A stretch of 11,647 bases of DNA, taken from Myxococcota bacterium (GTDB lineage: Bacteria > Myxococcota > Polyangia > GCA-2747355 > JAKLHH01). The DNA lies in NCBI GenBank assembly GCA_022710245.1, contig JAKLHH010000118.1, positions 1 to 11,647 on the forward strand, written 5' to 3'. A model generated the notes under the pieces. The model was not told the DNA's origin and did not search any database. It was given only the letters and a program-made list of their open reading frames with translations. This document shows positions 6,185-11,647 of the stretch, piece by piece; position 1 is the stretch's first letter; every line of letters starts with the position of its first letter. The position numbers and the translations under genes were made by a program.

Positions 6185-8812
6185 CTACCGGCGACGCTTG
6201 CCCCCGCGTCGCCGGCGCTTGCCCTTGCCCTTGTGCTCGGGGGTCTCGGTGATGGTGGGCGCGTCGAGCCCGTCGTCGTCGCTGCCTGGCGCCGATGCCT
6301 CGGCAGCGAGGCCACCGGCAGGATCGGGCGTCGTGGCAGGCGGCGGCTCGGCCGGCCTCGCGGTGGGGGGATCGCTCGGTGTGGCCGCGGCCTGGGGCTC
6401 AGGGGCCGGCTTGCCGGGTGCAGCCGGGGGCCTCGGCGCCGAGGCGGCGGCGGGCGGCGGCGGCGGGCTCGCGGGCGGCAGCGGCGGCGGGGCGACCGCC
6501 TCCACCACGCTCGCCTCCTCGGGCTGCAGCACGATGGTGTCGCCGTCAGCCTCCAGCTCCAGCTCCTCGTCGACGGAGATCTCGCGGTGCCGCGCCCCGC
6601 GCAGATCGGATAGCTCGAGATCGTCGGGAGCGCGCCGACCGCCGTCCGCGTCCTCGAGCTCGTCGCTCGCGGCGGCGATCCCGCTCGGCGGAGAGGCCGG
6701 CAGCGACGAGGGGGAGAGCAGCGAAGCGGCCGCCGGGCTGGCAGCGGGCGGTGGTGACGCGGGCGGCGGTGACGCGGGCGGCGGTGACGCGGGCGGTGAC
6801 GCGGCCGCCGGTGACGCGGGCGGTGGTGACGCGGGCGGTAGCGCGGTCTGCGGGGCGCGGCCCGTGAGCAGCGCGGCCGGCGCCGGTGACGCGACGAGCG
6901 CCGCGGGCGTCGGCGCCGCTGGCAGCGCGGCCGGCGCCGGTGACGCGACGAGCGCCGGCAGCGGCGGTGGTGCCTGGAGCGGCGCGGCCGGTGGCGTCGG
7001 GGCCGGCGGTGCAGCGCGCGGGGCCGGCGGTGGCACCTCCGTGTCGCCTCCCAGCGACTCCAGCATCTGCGCGAGCGCCTCCTCGCGCCGGCGGTCCGAG
7101 GCCGCCGCCGCCTTCAGCTCGGCGGAGATGTCCGCGAGCGCATCGAGGAGATCGGGCGATGCCTCCGGCGCCAGCCGCTGCGCGGTCACCGACGAGCGCT
7201 CGCGGGCCGGCAGCTCGGATCCCATCTGCGGGGTCGCCTCGGGGGAGAGCCCCTCCGCCGGCGGGACCTCGAGCTCCGGCTCCGTCGCCACCTGGGCCAG
7301 CGGCCGCTCGCGGATCAGGTTGTCGCCTGGATCACCCAGGTCGAGCTCCTCCTCGACCAGCTCGTCGGTGACGATCAGCGCCGAGCCGTCGCGCAGCGCC
7401 GGGGCGGGCTCGAGCTCCGACGTCGCCGCGGGCGCCTCCGTGCCCCCAGCAGCACGCCGCTTCACCAGCAAGGCGGGCTCGGCCCGGAGCTGCCGCGCCG
7501 CAGGGTCGTCCTCGGCCTCCACCGAGTCCGCCCGCAGCGCGACCTGGACGGCGGCCTTGATCTCGACGGTGCGGCCCTCCTCGGCCTCGTCGTCGTCGGA
7601 CGCGGCCACCAGCTCCGCGATCGCCTCGTTCGCCTGCTGGACGGCCTCGCGCACCCGCCGGACGCGCTCCTCGCGTACGGCCGTGGTCTCGGTCCTCACC
7701 GGCGCGGCCGCCGGCACGCTGGCCTCCTCGGCGACCACCTCCGGTGCGCTCCCCTCCCCGGCGGCGTCGGGCGCCGAGCCCTCGGCGCCGCGGCCCCGAC
7801 CGAACATCCCGCCGCGATCGAAGTCGAGGTCCTCCGCCGGCGCCTCGGGCACCGACCCCTCACGCGGCTCCTGCGCGGCCTCCAGCGCCGCGCCCGACTT
7901 GCCGAGCACCTTGCCGATGAAGCGCGCCAGGCGCAGGCGCGAGAGGCGCATGCCGGTGTCGTGGGCGAACTCCTCGAGCGCCTCGAGCATCTCCTCGGCG
8001 CTGCCGAACCGCTCGGCCGGCGTCCGCTCGAGCGCCCGCATGACCAGGATCTCGAGGTCGACCGGGTAGCCGGCGCGGGCGAAGGTCGGCGGCGGGATGG
8101 GCTCGTTCACCACTCGCTGGAGGTCCTGGTAGGAGGCCGCCCGGAACAGGCGCTGTCCGACGGTGAGCTCGTAGAGGAGCACGCCGGTGCTGAAGAGATC
8201 AGCGCGTGCGTCCATGGGCTCGCCGCGGACCGCCTCCGGGGACATGTAGGCGAACTTGCCCGGCCGCGGACCGCTCTCCGTCTGCAGCTGCGTCTCCGCG
8301 CGGGCGATGCCGAAGTCCGCGATCTTCACGGCGCCGTCGACGGAGATGAGGATGTTGTTCGGGCCGATGTCGCGATGGACGATCTTCAGCGGCCGCCCGC
8401 TCTCGTCGCGGAAGGAGTGTGCGTAGCGCAGTCCCTCGAGCACCTGGGCGATGATGCTGAGCGAGAGCTCCATCGGGATCATCTGGCCCTGGCGCGTCGT
8501 CGCCTCGGCGAGCTCGCGCAGGCTGGCGCCGAGCACCCGCTCCATCACGATGAAGTACGCGCCGTCCTCCTCGCCGATGTCGTAGATCTGCACGATGTTC
8601 GGGTGGCTCAGCGCGGCGGCGAGGCGCGCCTCCTCGAGGAGCATCTCGGCCGCGCGCGGGTTCTCGGAGAGCCGGCGGTGGAGGCGCTTGAGCACCACCT
8701 CTCGCTGGAAGCCGGCGACGCCGGTCTGACGGGCGAGGAAGATCTCGCCCATCCCGCCCTCGGCGAGCTTGCGGACAGGGACGTACTTCTGGTTCAGCAG
8801 ACTGATGTTCAC
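6185..8812 (-). CDS. Hanks-type Ser/Thr protein kinase with long low-complexity tail
   Basis: The 875-residue protein has an N-terminal PknB-like kinase domain (about 10-285). It shows the Gly loop AEGGMG (17-22), ATP-lysine K42, helix-C glutamate E60/E61, HRDIGPNN (146-153; catalytic D148, N153), DFG (166-168) and SPE (191-193). The Lys usually two residues after the catalytic Asp is Gly here. The domain otherwise looks complete and probably active. Residues 290-875 are an acidic, Pro/Ala-rich tail with a short charged helix near 390-430 and Ala-Ser-Pro repeats (about 619-688), and the last 18 residues are strongly basic (KGKGKRRRRGGKRRR). No transmembrane segment is visible, so it is probably cytoplasmic, with the basic tail possibly contacting nucleic acid, ribosomes or membrane. 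The start is GTG (8810-8812), preceded by GAGGGT at good spacing and beginning 37 bases after the stop of the coiled-coil gene. Substrates are unknown. Confidence 0.92.
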   Translation of the reverse strand: MNISLLNQKYVPVRKLAEGGMGEIFLARQTGVAGFQREVVLKRLHRRLSENPRAAEMLLEEARLAAALSHPNIVQIYDIGEEDGAYFIVMERVLGASLRELAEATTRQGQMIPMELSLSIIAQVLEGLRYAHSFRDESGRPLKIVHRDIGPNNILISVDGAVKIADFGIARAETQLQTESGPRPGKFAYMSPEAVRGEPMDARADLFSTGVLLYELTVGQRLFRAASYQDLQRVVNEPIPPPTFARAGYPVDLEILVMRALERTPAERFGSAEEMLEALEEFAHDTGMRLSRLRLARFIGKVLGKSGAALEAAQEPREGSVPEAPAEDLDFDRGGMFGRGRGAEGSAPDAAGEGSAPEVVAEEASVPAAAPVRTETTAVREERVRRVREAVQQANEAIAELVAASDDDEAEEGRTVEIKAAVQVALRADSVEAEDDPAARQLRAEPALLVKRRAAGGTEAPAATSELEPAPALRDGSALIVTDELVEEELDLGDPGDNLIRERPLAQVATEPELEVPPAEGLSPEATPQMGSELPARERSSVTAQRLAPEASPDLLDALADISAELKAAAASDRRREEALAQMLESLGGDTEVPPPAPRAAPPAPTPPAAPLQAPPPLPALVASPAPAALPAAPTPAALVASPAPAALLTGRAPQTALPPASPPPASPAAASPPASPPPASPPPASPPPAASPAAASLLSPSSLPASPPSGIAAASDELEDADGGRRAPDDLELSDLRGARHREISVDEELELEADGDTIVLQPEEASVVEAVAPPPLPPASPPPPPAAASAPRPPAAPGKPAPEPQAAATPSDPPTARPAEPPPATTPDPAGGLAAEASAPGSDDDGLDAPTITETPEHKGKGKRRRRGGKRRR
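6753..6840 (-). repeat. Imperfect 15-bp tandem repeat encoding Ala-Ser-Pro units in the kinase tail
   Basis: GGTGAC occurs six times at 6753, 6768, 6783, 6795, 6810 and 6825, with spacings of 15, 15, 12, 15 and 15 bases inside near-identical units. On the coding strand each gives GCG-TCA-CC, that is Ala-Ser-Pro. The array covers about residues 658-687 of the kinase. The repeated use of the same TCA codon, otherwise avoided in this DNA, indicates duplication at the DNA level. Confidence 0.75.
6868..6957 (-). repeat. Perfect 36-bp direct repeat in the kinase tail
   Basis: Bases 6868-6903 and 6922-6957 are identical over 36 bases, offset by 54 bases (18 codons). Both copies are read in the same frame and encode ALVASPAPAAL. 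Together with the neighbouring 15-bp array they show that this linker is evolving by in-frame duplication. Confidence 0.75.
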
Positions 8813-8825
8813 GCGGACCCTCGCT

Positions 8826-8856
8826 CTCGCGGGCTACGGCGCTCGCGGGCTACGGC
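8826..8856 (-). repeat. Tandem 16-bp duplication across the coiled-coil gene stop codon
   Basis: A 15-base sequence (CTCGCGGGCTACGGC) occurs at 8826-8840 and again at 8842-8856, period 16. The second copy carries the TAG stop (8850-8852) of the coiled-coil gene; the first copy carries a duplicated TAG in the spacer ahead of the kinase gene. It shifts the kinase gene away from the upstream stop but leaves its GAGGGT ribosome site intact. Confidence 0.7.
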
Positions 8857-9431
8857 TTCTTCTCGCTCTTCTCCCGGTCCCTCAGCTCCTCCTCCAGCTT
8901 CTGCTTCTTCAGCTGCCCCTCGAGCTCCTGGACGCGGAGCTTCATCCGCGGCTCGGCGTCGACCATCTGCTGGAGCTGGGTCTGGATCTGCTGGAGCTGG
9001 ATCGGCGTGGCGGCCCCCGACTTCTCGAGGTCCTGCAGGCGCTTCTTCACATTGACGATGCGCTCCTGGATCGCCCTCAGCTCGACCCGGTACAAGTCGC
9101 GCTGGCGGAGGAGCGCGGCCTTCGCGGCCTTCGCCTGCAGCGGCGCGATCCCCGGCTCGGCCGGGTTCACACCTGCCTCGGTGAGGCGGGGGCGCACGTC
9201 GGGCGCCGCCGCGGCGACGCTGCCCGTCCCGGGGCTGCTGCCGACGAGCGGCGGCCGCACCGGCGCGCCGCTCGAGCCGCCGCCGCCGGAGGAGCTCGGG
9301 CGATCGGGCTCGCTGACCGAGCCGCTGCCGGTGGCCACCTCGTGGGGCTTCCCCGCGCCACGCACGAGCAGGTAGGCGAGGACGCCGAGCGCGGCGACGA
9401 CGAGGATGAGGAGCAACACCTTTGGTTTCAT
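8850..9431 (-). CDS. Membrane-anchored coiled-coil protein
   Basis: The family is not recognised. The 193-residue product begins MKPK, then a single hydrophobic helix (about 5-24) followed by R/K residues. This could be a signal anchor with the bulk in the periplasm, or with the opposite orientation. Residues 29-75 are a flexible Gly/Ser/Pro linker. Residues about 98-193 form a heptad-rich, charged coiled coil (AIQERIVNVKKRLQDLEKSG, later LQQIQTQLQQMVDAEPRMKL) broken near a GAATP segment, ending in a Lys/Glu-rich tail. ATG 9429-9431 is fixed by a strong Shine-Dalgarno GGAGGT (9436-9441) four bases upstream. It starts 25 bases after the cysteine-rich gene and ends 37 bases before the kinase gene, so the three are likely one transcript. 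A structural or scaffold role beside the kinase is inference. Confidence 0.78.
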   Translation of the reverse strand: MKPKVLLLILVVAALGVLAYLLVRGAGKPHEVATGSGSVSEPDRPSSSGGGGSSGAPVRPPLVGSSPGTGSVAAAAPDVRPRLTEAGVNPAEPGIAPLQAKAAKAALLRQRDLYRVELRAIQERIVNVKKRLQDLEKSGAATPIQLQQIQTQLQQMVDAEPRMKLRVQELEGQLKKQKLEEELRDREKSEKKP

Positions 9432-9456
9432 CGAGACCTCCGCGCGCAGCGCATCG

Positions 9457-9756
9457 TCACTCGAAGCAGCTCAGGTTGCAGGTGACCTGCCCGGCCTCGC
9501 CGCAGCTCGGCGCGGCCTTCACCGAGGCCGCGCAGGCGTCGACCCCGTCGGCGCAGAGCCGGTTCGGGGGCGCGCACTGAGCGCGCAGGAGCTGCGCGCA
9601 GTCCAGCGGCGGGTCGGTCGGGCACACGGCGAGGAAGGCCTCGCGGAGCCGATCGCAGGCCTCGCTCCCCGTATACCAGCGATCGCACGGCGCCCCGTGA
9701 CAGGCAGCGCCGAGGCCGAGCCCCAGCCCGAGGAGGCAGGTGAGTTTCCAGGACAT
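9457..9756 (-). CDS. Small cysteine-rich exported protein, possible lipoprotein
   Basis: The 99-residue product has a signal peptide (MSWK, then a Leu/Gly-rich core at 5-16) ending GAAC at 16-19. C19 could be a lipidated cysteine, but the position three residues before it is Gly instead of the usual Leu, so type I cleavage nearby is also possible. The remaining 80 residues hold ten cysteines (24, 34, 45, 53, 61, 68, 75, 85, 93, 97), spaced four to eleven apart. That number would allow five disulfides in an oxidising compartment. The family is not recognised; small Cys-rich lipoproteins of this type are common and uncharacterised in myxobacteria. ATG 9754-9756 is preceded by GGAG four bases upstream. 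It is the first gene of the leftward cluster, directly after a good promoter. Confidence 0.72.
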   Translation of the reverse strand: MSWKLTCLLGLGLGLGAACHGAPCDRWYTGSEACDRLREAFLAVCPTDPPLDCAQLLRAQCAPPNRLCADGVDACAASVKAAPSCGEAGQVTCNLSCFE

Positions 9757-9775
9757 TCAGCTCCGCTCGCTGGCG

Positions 9776-9805
9776 ACAGTACCGGACCGGGTCGGCACTG
9801 GTCAA
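9776..9805 (-). promoter_or_regulatory. Sigma70-like promoter for the leftward five-gene cluster
   Basis: On the minus strand TTGACC (9800-9805, five of six matches to the -35 consensus) and TACTGT (9776-9781, three of six) are 18 bases apart. Transcription would start near 9769, leaving a leader of about 13 bases that carries the GGAG ribosome site of the cysteine-rich gene. The -35 box is convincing; the -10 box is weak. Confidence 0.45.
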
Positions 9806-9886
9806 CCGCGCCCGCTCTGCGGCCACCGCTCGGGCTGGACTCCGTGATCCGTGCTCCGCTTGGGAGGGAGCTCCAGGAGGTGCGGC

Positions 9887-9971
9887 CTACCGCCCCGGCT
9901 CGTCGTACGGTCGCGCCAGACGCCGGTCGTAGGCCTCGTGCCGCTTGACCGTTGACGACGCAGACCTTCAT
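9887..9971 (-). pseudogene. Possible decayed small coding sequence with a one-base frameshift
   Basis: On the minus strand ATG (9969-9971) follows a strong GAGGAG ribosome site six bases upstream and encodes MKVCVVN with only G/C-ending codons. One base later, in the neighbouring frame, a stretch with nearly all G/C third positions reads VKRHEAYDRRLARPYDEPG and ends at TAG (9887-9889). Joining the frames by removing one G near 9950 would give a continuous peptide of about 27 residues. The original frame instead runs on into the cysteine-rich gene as an implausible Ser/Arg-rich product. It may be a remnant, a very small gene with an error, or coincidence. The family is not recognised. Confidence 0.25.
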
Positions 9972-10048
9972 CGGCAGCTCCTCGCTTCGCCTGGCTCGCA
10001 TGTTAGCGCGTCTGCCGCGGGCGGGCACGCGTGCTCCTCGGTCGGACG

Positions 10049-10057
10049 TGCTAGAGT
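10049..10057 (+). promoter_or_regulatory. Extended -10-like element for the rightward membrane-protein gene
   Basis: TGCTAGAGT lies eight bases before the ATG at 10066. It resembles an extended -10 (TGn-TAGAGT, four of six to TATAAT), which would place the transcription start at or next to the start codon and give a leaderless or nearly leaderless mRNA. No -35 box is found at 16-18 bases, so support is weak. Confidence 0.3.
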
Positions 10058-10065
10058 GCGTCCCC

Positions 10066-11595
10066 ATGCGAGGCAGGCAGGACCTCGAGGGCGCAGCGCA
10101 CCGCCGGTCGACGACCGCGGGGCGCTGGTCCGTCGCCGCGCCGGTGCTGCTCGCCCTCGCGCTCGCCTGGTGGCTCACCGCTCCGGCCACGGTGAACGGC
10201 GACGGCCTCGGCTACCTCCGCGAGGTCGCCGGCCGCGACCTGGTCCCCGGCCACCTCGCCTACCTGCCGATGCTCCGCGCGCTCGCGCGGCTCACGCGGC
10301 CTGCCGCGCCCCTCGACCTCGAGCCCTGGGCCCGCGGCCTGAGCCTCCTCTTCGCGCTGGGGGGGCTGGCGCTCTTCTACGACGCTGCCCGACGCGTGCG
10401 CGCGCCCGCGGCCGCGCTCTTCGCCACCGCGCTCCTCGGGCTGAGCCACGCGTACTTTCGCTCGGCGCAGGAGGTGGAGGTCTACGCCGCCGCTGCCTGC
10501 GCCGCGCTCGCCGTCCTCTGGGCGCTGACGCGGCTGATCACGGGGCCGCGCGAGCACGCGCCGCGCTGGGCCGCCACCGCTGGCGCCGCGCTCGGGCTCG
10601 CCGTGCTCTGCCACCTGACGCTGGCGCTCCTCGTCATCCCGGTCGCGATCGTGATCTGGCGCCACGCCCCGGGCCGCCGCGGGCGCAGCCTCGCGCTCGC
10701 CGCGCTCCTCGCCGCGGTCGTGGCGCTGCCGCCCTTCCTCCTCGCCCTCCGCGCCGAGGGGCGTCTGGCTCCGGCCGCCGCCTGGGCCTGGCTGCGGAGC
10801 GCCGACCACGGCATCCCCTACCCTCACACCGTCTACACACCGCTCGTGGCCACATGGGGGCTCGCGCGCTCCCTGGTCCACGCGCCCTACCCGTACGAGG
10901 CGCCGGTGGCGGCCGTGGTCGCGCTGAGCGCCGCCGCGCTCCTCGCCTGGGCCGCGCTCGTCTGGATGCGCCGGACGACGACGCGCCGCTCACCCTCCCC
11001 TGCCCTCCCCGACGGCCGCTGGCTCCTCGCCGCCTGGATCACCCCGCTCGCGCTCTTCGGCGTCGCCTTCTACCCGTCGGACACCGAGCGCTGGATCTTC
11101 GTCCTCCCGCTCCTCGCGCTGGCGCTGGCGCCCGCGGCCGGCCGCGCTGGGCTCGCCGTCCTCGGCGCCATCGCGCTGCTGAACTTCTTCAGCGTCGAGC
11201 TCCCGCAGGCGCGAGACGACAGCGCCCCCCGCCGCGCGGCGGCCGTCGACCGCGCCACTCGCTCGCGCGACCTCATCATCTCGCCCGGGCACGGCTGGGA
11301 CGAGCTCCTCGGCCTCGCGAGCCCCGCGCCCGCGCGCCGCTGGATCCTCATCTACTACGTGGGCGCCGAGCGCAGCGCCGAGCGCGCCGTGGCGAAGCTG
11401 CGCGCCGAGATCGCCGCCACCTTCGCAGCGGGCGGGCGGCCCTACGTCGCGCGCCTCCGCGACGACACCGATCCGCGTGGCTTCAAGGAGCTCGCGCAGC
11501 TCGGGCTCCCGCCCGAGGCCGTGGCCGCGCTCTTTCGCCCCTACCGGCCGCGTCCGACCGCGGTGCCTGGCCTCTGGGAGCTCTCGCCCCCCTGA
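10066..11595 (+). CDS. Multi-pass membrane protein, GT-C glycosyltransferase-like
   Basis: The 509-residue product has about nine hydrophobic segments (near 22-39, 91-105, 113-127, 140-157, 168-197, 207-229, 279-300, 319-336, 342-373) and a soluble C-terminal part of about 130 residues. After the first helix comes NGDGLGYL (44-51) and HLAYLPMLRAL (63-73). Later SAQEVEVYA (133-141) recalls the 'aEvYaL' helix of DUF2723-type proteins, which with the early acidic loop suggests a GT-C fold using lipid-linked sugar donors. D46 would be the candidate catalytic acid. This assignment is inference; the substrate is unknown. The ATG at 10066 is preferred because the first helix follows soon after; an in-frame TTG at 9952 would add 38 residues unlike a membrane-protein N-terminus. 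No Shine-Dalgarno is visible, which fits a near-leaderless transcript. The stop is TGA 11593-11595. Confidence 0.85.
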   Translation: MRGRQDLEGAAHRRSTTAGRWSVAAPVLLALALAWWLTAPATVNGDGLGYLREVAGRDLVPGHLAYLPMLRALARLTRPAAPLDLEPWARGLSLLFALGGLALFYDAARRVRAPAAALFATALLGLSHAYFRSAQEVEVYAAAACAALAVLWALTRLITGPREHAPRWAATAGAALGLAVLCHLTLALLVIPVAIVIWRHAPGRRGRSLALAALLAAVVALPPFLLALRAEGRLAPAAAWAWLRSADHGIPYPHTVYTPLVATWGLARSLVHAPYPYEAPVAAVVALSAAALLAWAALVWMRRTTTRRSPSPALPDGRWLLAAWITPLALFGVAFYPSDTERWIFVLPLLALALAPAAGRAGLAVLGAIALLNFFSVELPQARDDSAPRRAAAVDRATRSRDLIISPGHGWDELLGLASPAPARRWILIYYVGAERSAERAVAKLRAEIAATFAAGGRPYVARLRDDTDPRGFKELAQLGLPPEAVAALFRPYRPRPTAVPGLWELSPP

Positions 11596-11618
11596 GCTGG
11601 GTCCACGAGCCACCCAGC
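11596..11618 (+). terminator. Hairpin directly after the rightward membrane-protein gene
   Basis: GCTGGGT (11596-11602) and ACCCAGC (11612-11618) form a perfect 7-bp stem with a 9-base loop, starting on the base after the TGA stop. There is no T tract after it, as is common in very GC-rich genomes, so it is a candidate terminator or mRNA 3'-end stabiliser rather than a clear intrinsic terminator. Confidence 0.3.
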
Positions 11619-11647
11619 GCGGCCGGCCTGAGGTGCTGCTCGGCGGG

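Larger units (their letters stand above)
9757..10065. other. Divergent intergenic spacer
   Basis: This 309-base spacer separates the leftward cluster from the rightward membrane-protein gene. It holds the TTGACC/TACTGT promoter on the minus strand, a possible decayed small gene on the minus strand (9887-9971), two closely spaced TTGAC motifs on the plus strand (9945 and 9952) without a matching -10 box, and an extended -10-like TGCTAGAGT just before the rightward gene. No RNA gene or repeat was recognised. Confidence 0.6.

Noticed and set aside
6753..6957. CRISPR-like regularly spaced repeats
   Set aside because: The units are 12-15 bases, contiguous, in frame with a protein and have no unique spacers, so they are a coding repeat.
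6156..8069. Long plus-strand open frame opposite the kinase gene, rich in Ser, Gly and Ala
   Set aside because: It is antisense to a protein with complete kinase motifs. Its composition is what the complement of a Pro/Ala/Glu-rich GC-rich gene gives, and it has no recognisable domain.
9952..10065. N-terminal extension of the GT-C-like protein from an upstream TTG
   Set aside because: The added 38 residues are Arg/Ser-rich, lack a ribosome site and precede a better ATG at 10066 sitting just after a -10-like element.
9519..10190. Minus-strand frame of 223 codons over the divergent spacer and the cysteine-rich gene
   Set aside because: It has Arg/Ser/Gly-rich composition, overlaps a gene with signal peptide and ordered cysteines in another frame, and shows no domain. 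Only its short part at 9887-9971 is kept as a possible remnant.

Overview
The window looks like chromosomal DNA of a very GC-rich, predatory or gliding-type deltaproteobacterium, most likely a myxobacterium (Myxococcota). This is inferred from protein families, not from a marker gene. The clues are a GltJ/AgmX-type protein (MJ0042 zinc ribbon, GYF, transmembrane helix, TonB-like C-terminus), a Hanks-type Ser/Thr kinase with a long Pro/Ala/Glu-rich tail, a multidomain receiver/TPR protein, and strong G/C preference at third codon positions. No RNA gene, insertion sequence, prophage or CRISPR array was seen.

Layout. At the left edge (1-1173, +) is the 3' part of a multi-pass membrane protein with a soluble C-terminal domain. 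It ends tail to tail with, and overlaps by 20 bases, a leftward pair: a MshEN(T2SSE_N)-receiver-TPR protein (2961-4415) followed by the GltJ/AgmX-like protein (1154-2884). A sigma70-like promoter and a leader hairpin precede this pair. From 9756 down to 4586 runs a second leftward cluster of five tightly spaced genes: a small cysteine-rich exported protein, a membrane-anchored coiled-coil protein, an 875-aa Ser/Thr kinase, a Thg1-like (tRNA-His guanylyltransferase family) protein, and a TtcA-type tRNA 2-thiocytidine synthetase whose start overlaps the Thg1-like stop. A TTGACC-N18-TACTGT promoter lies directly upstream of the first gene. A 309-base divergent spacer (9757-10065) separates this cluster from a rightward multi-pass GT-C-like membrane protein (10066-11595), which is followed by a small hairpin.

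How the genes may work together. The promoter-proximal part of the five-gene cluster looks like an envelope/signalling set (exported protein, anchored coiled coil, kinase), and its distal part like a tRNA-processing pair. The most unusual gene is the Thg1-like protein. It keeps the family's overall pattern, but the positions that normally carry the two metal-binding aspartates read Ser and Met, so it may be a non-catalytic relative retained next to a tRNA thiolase. The second point of interest is the pairing of a possible c-di-GMP-type MshEN domain and a receiver domain with an isolated GltJ-like protein outside any visible gliding-motility cluster.

All family assignments were made by reading motifs by eye. 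No database search was possible.
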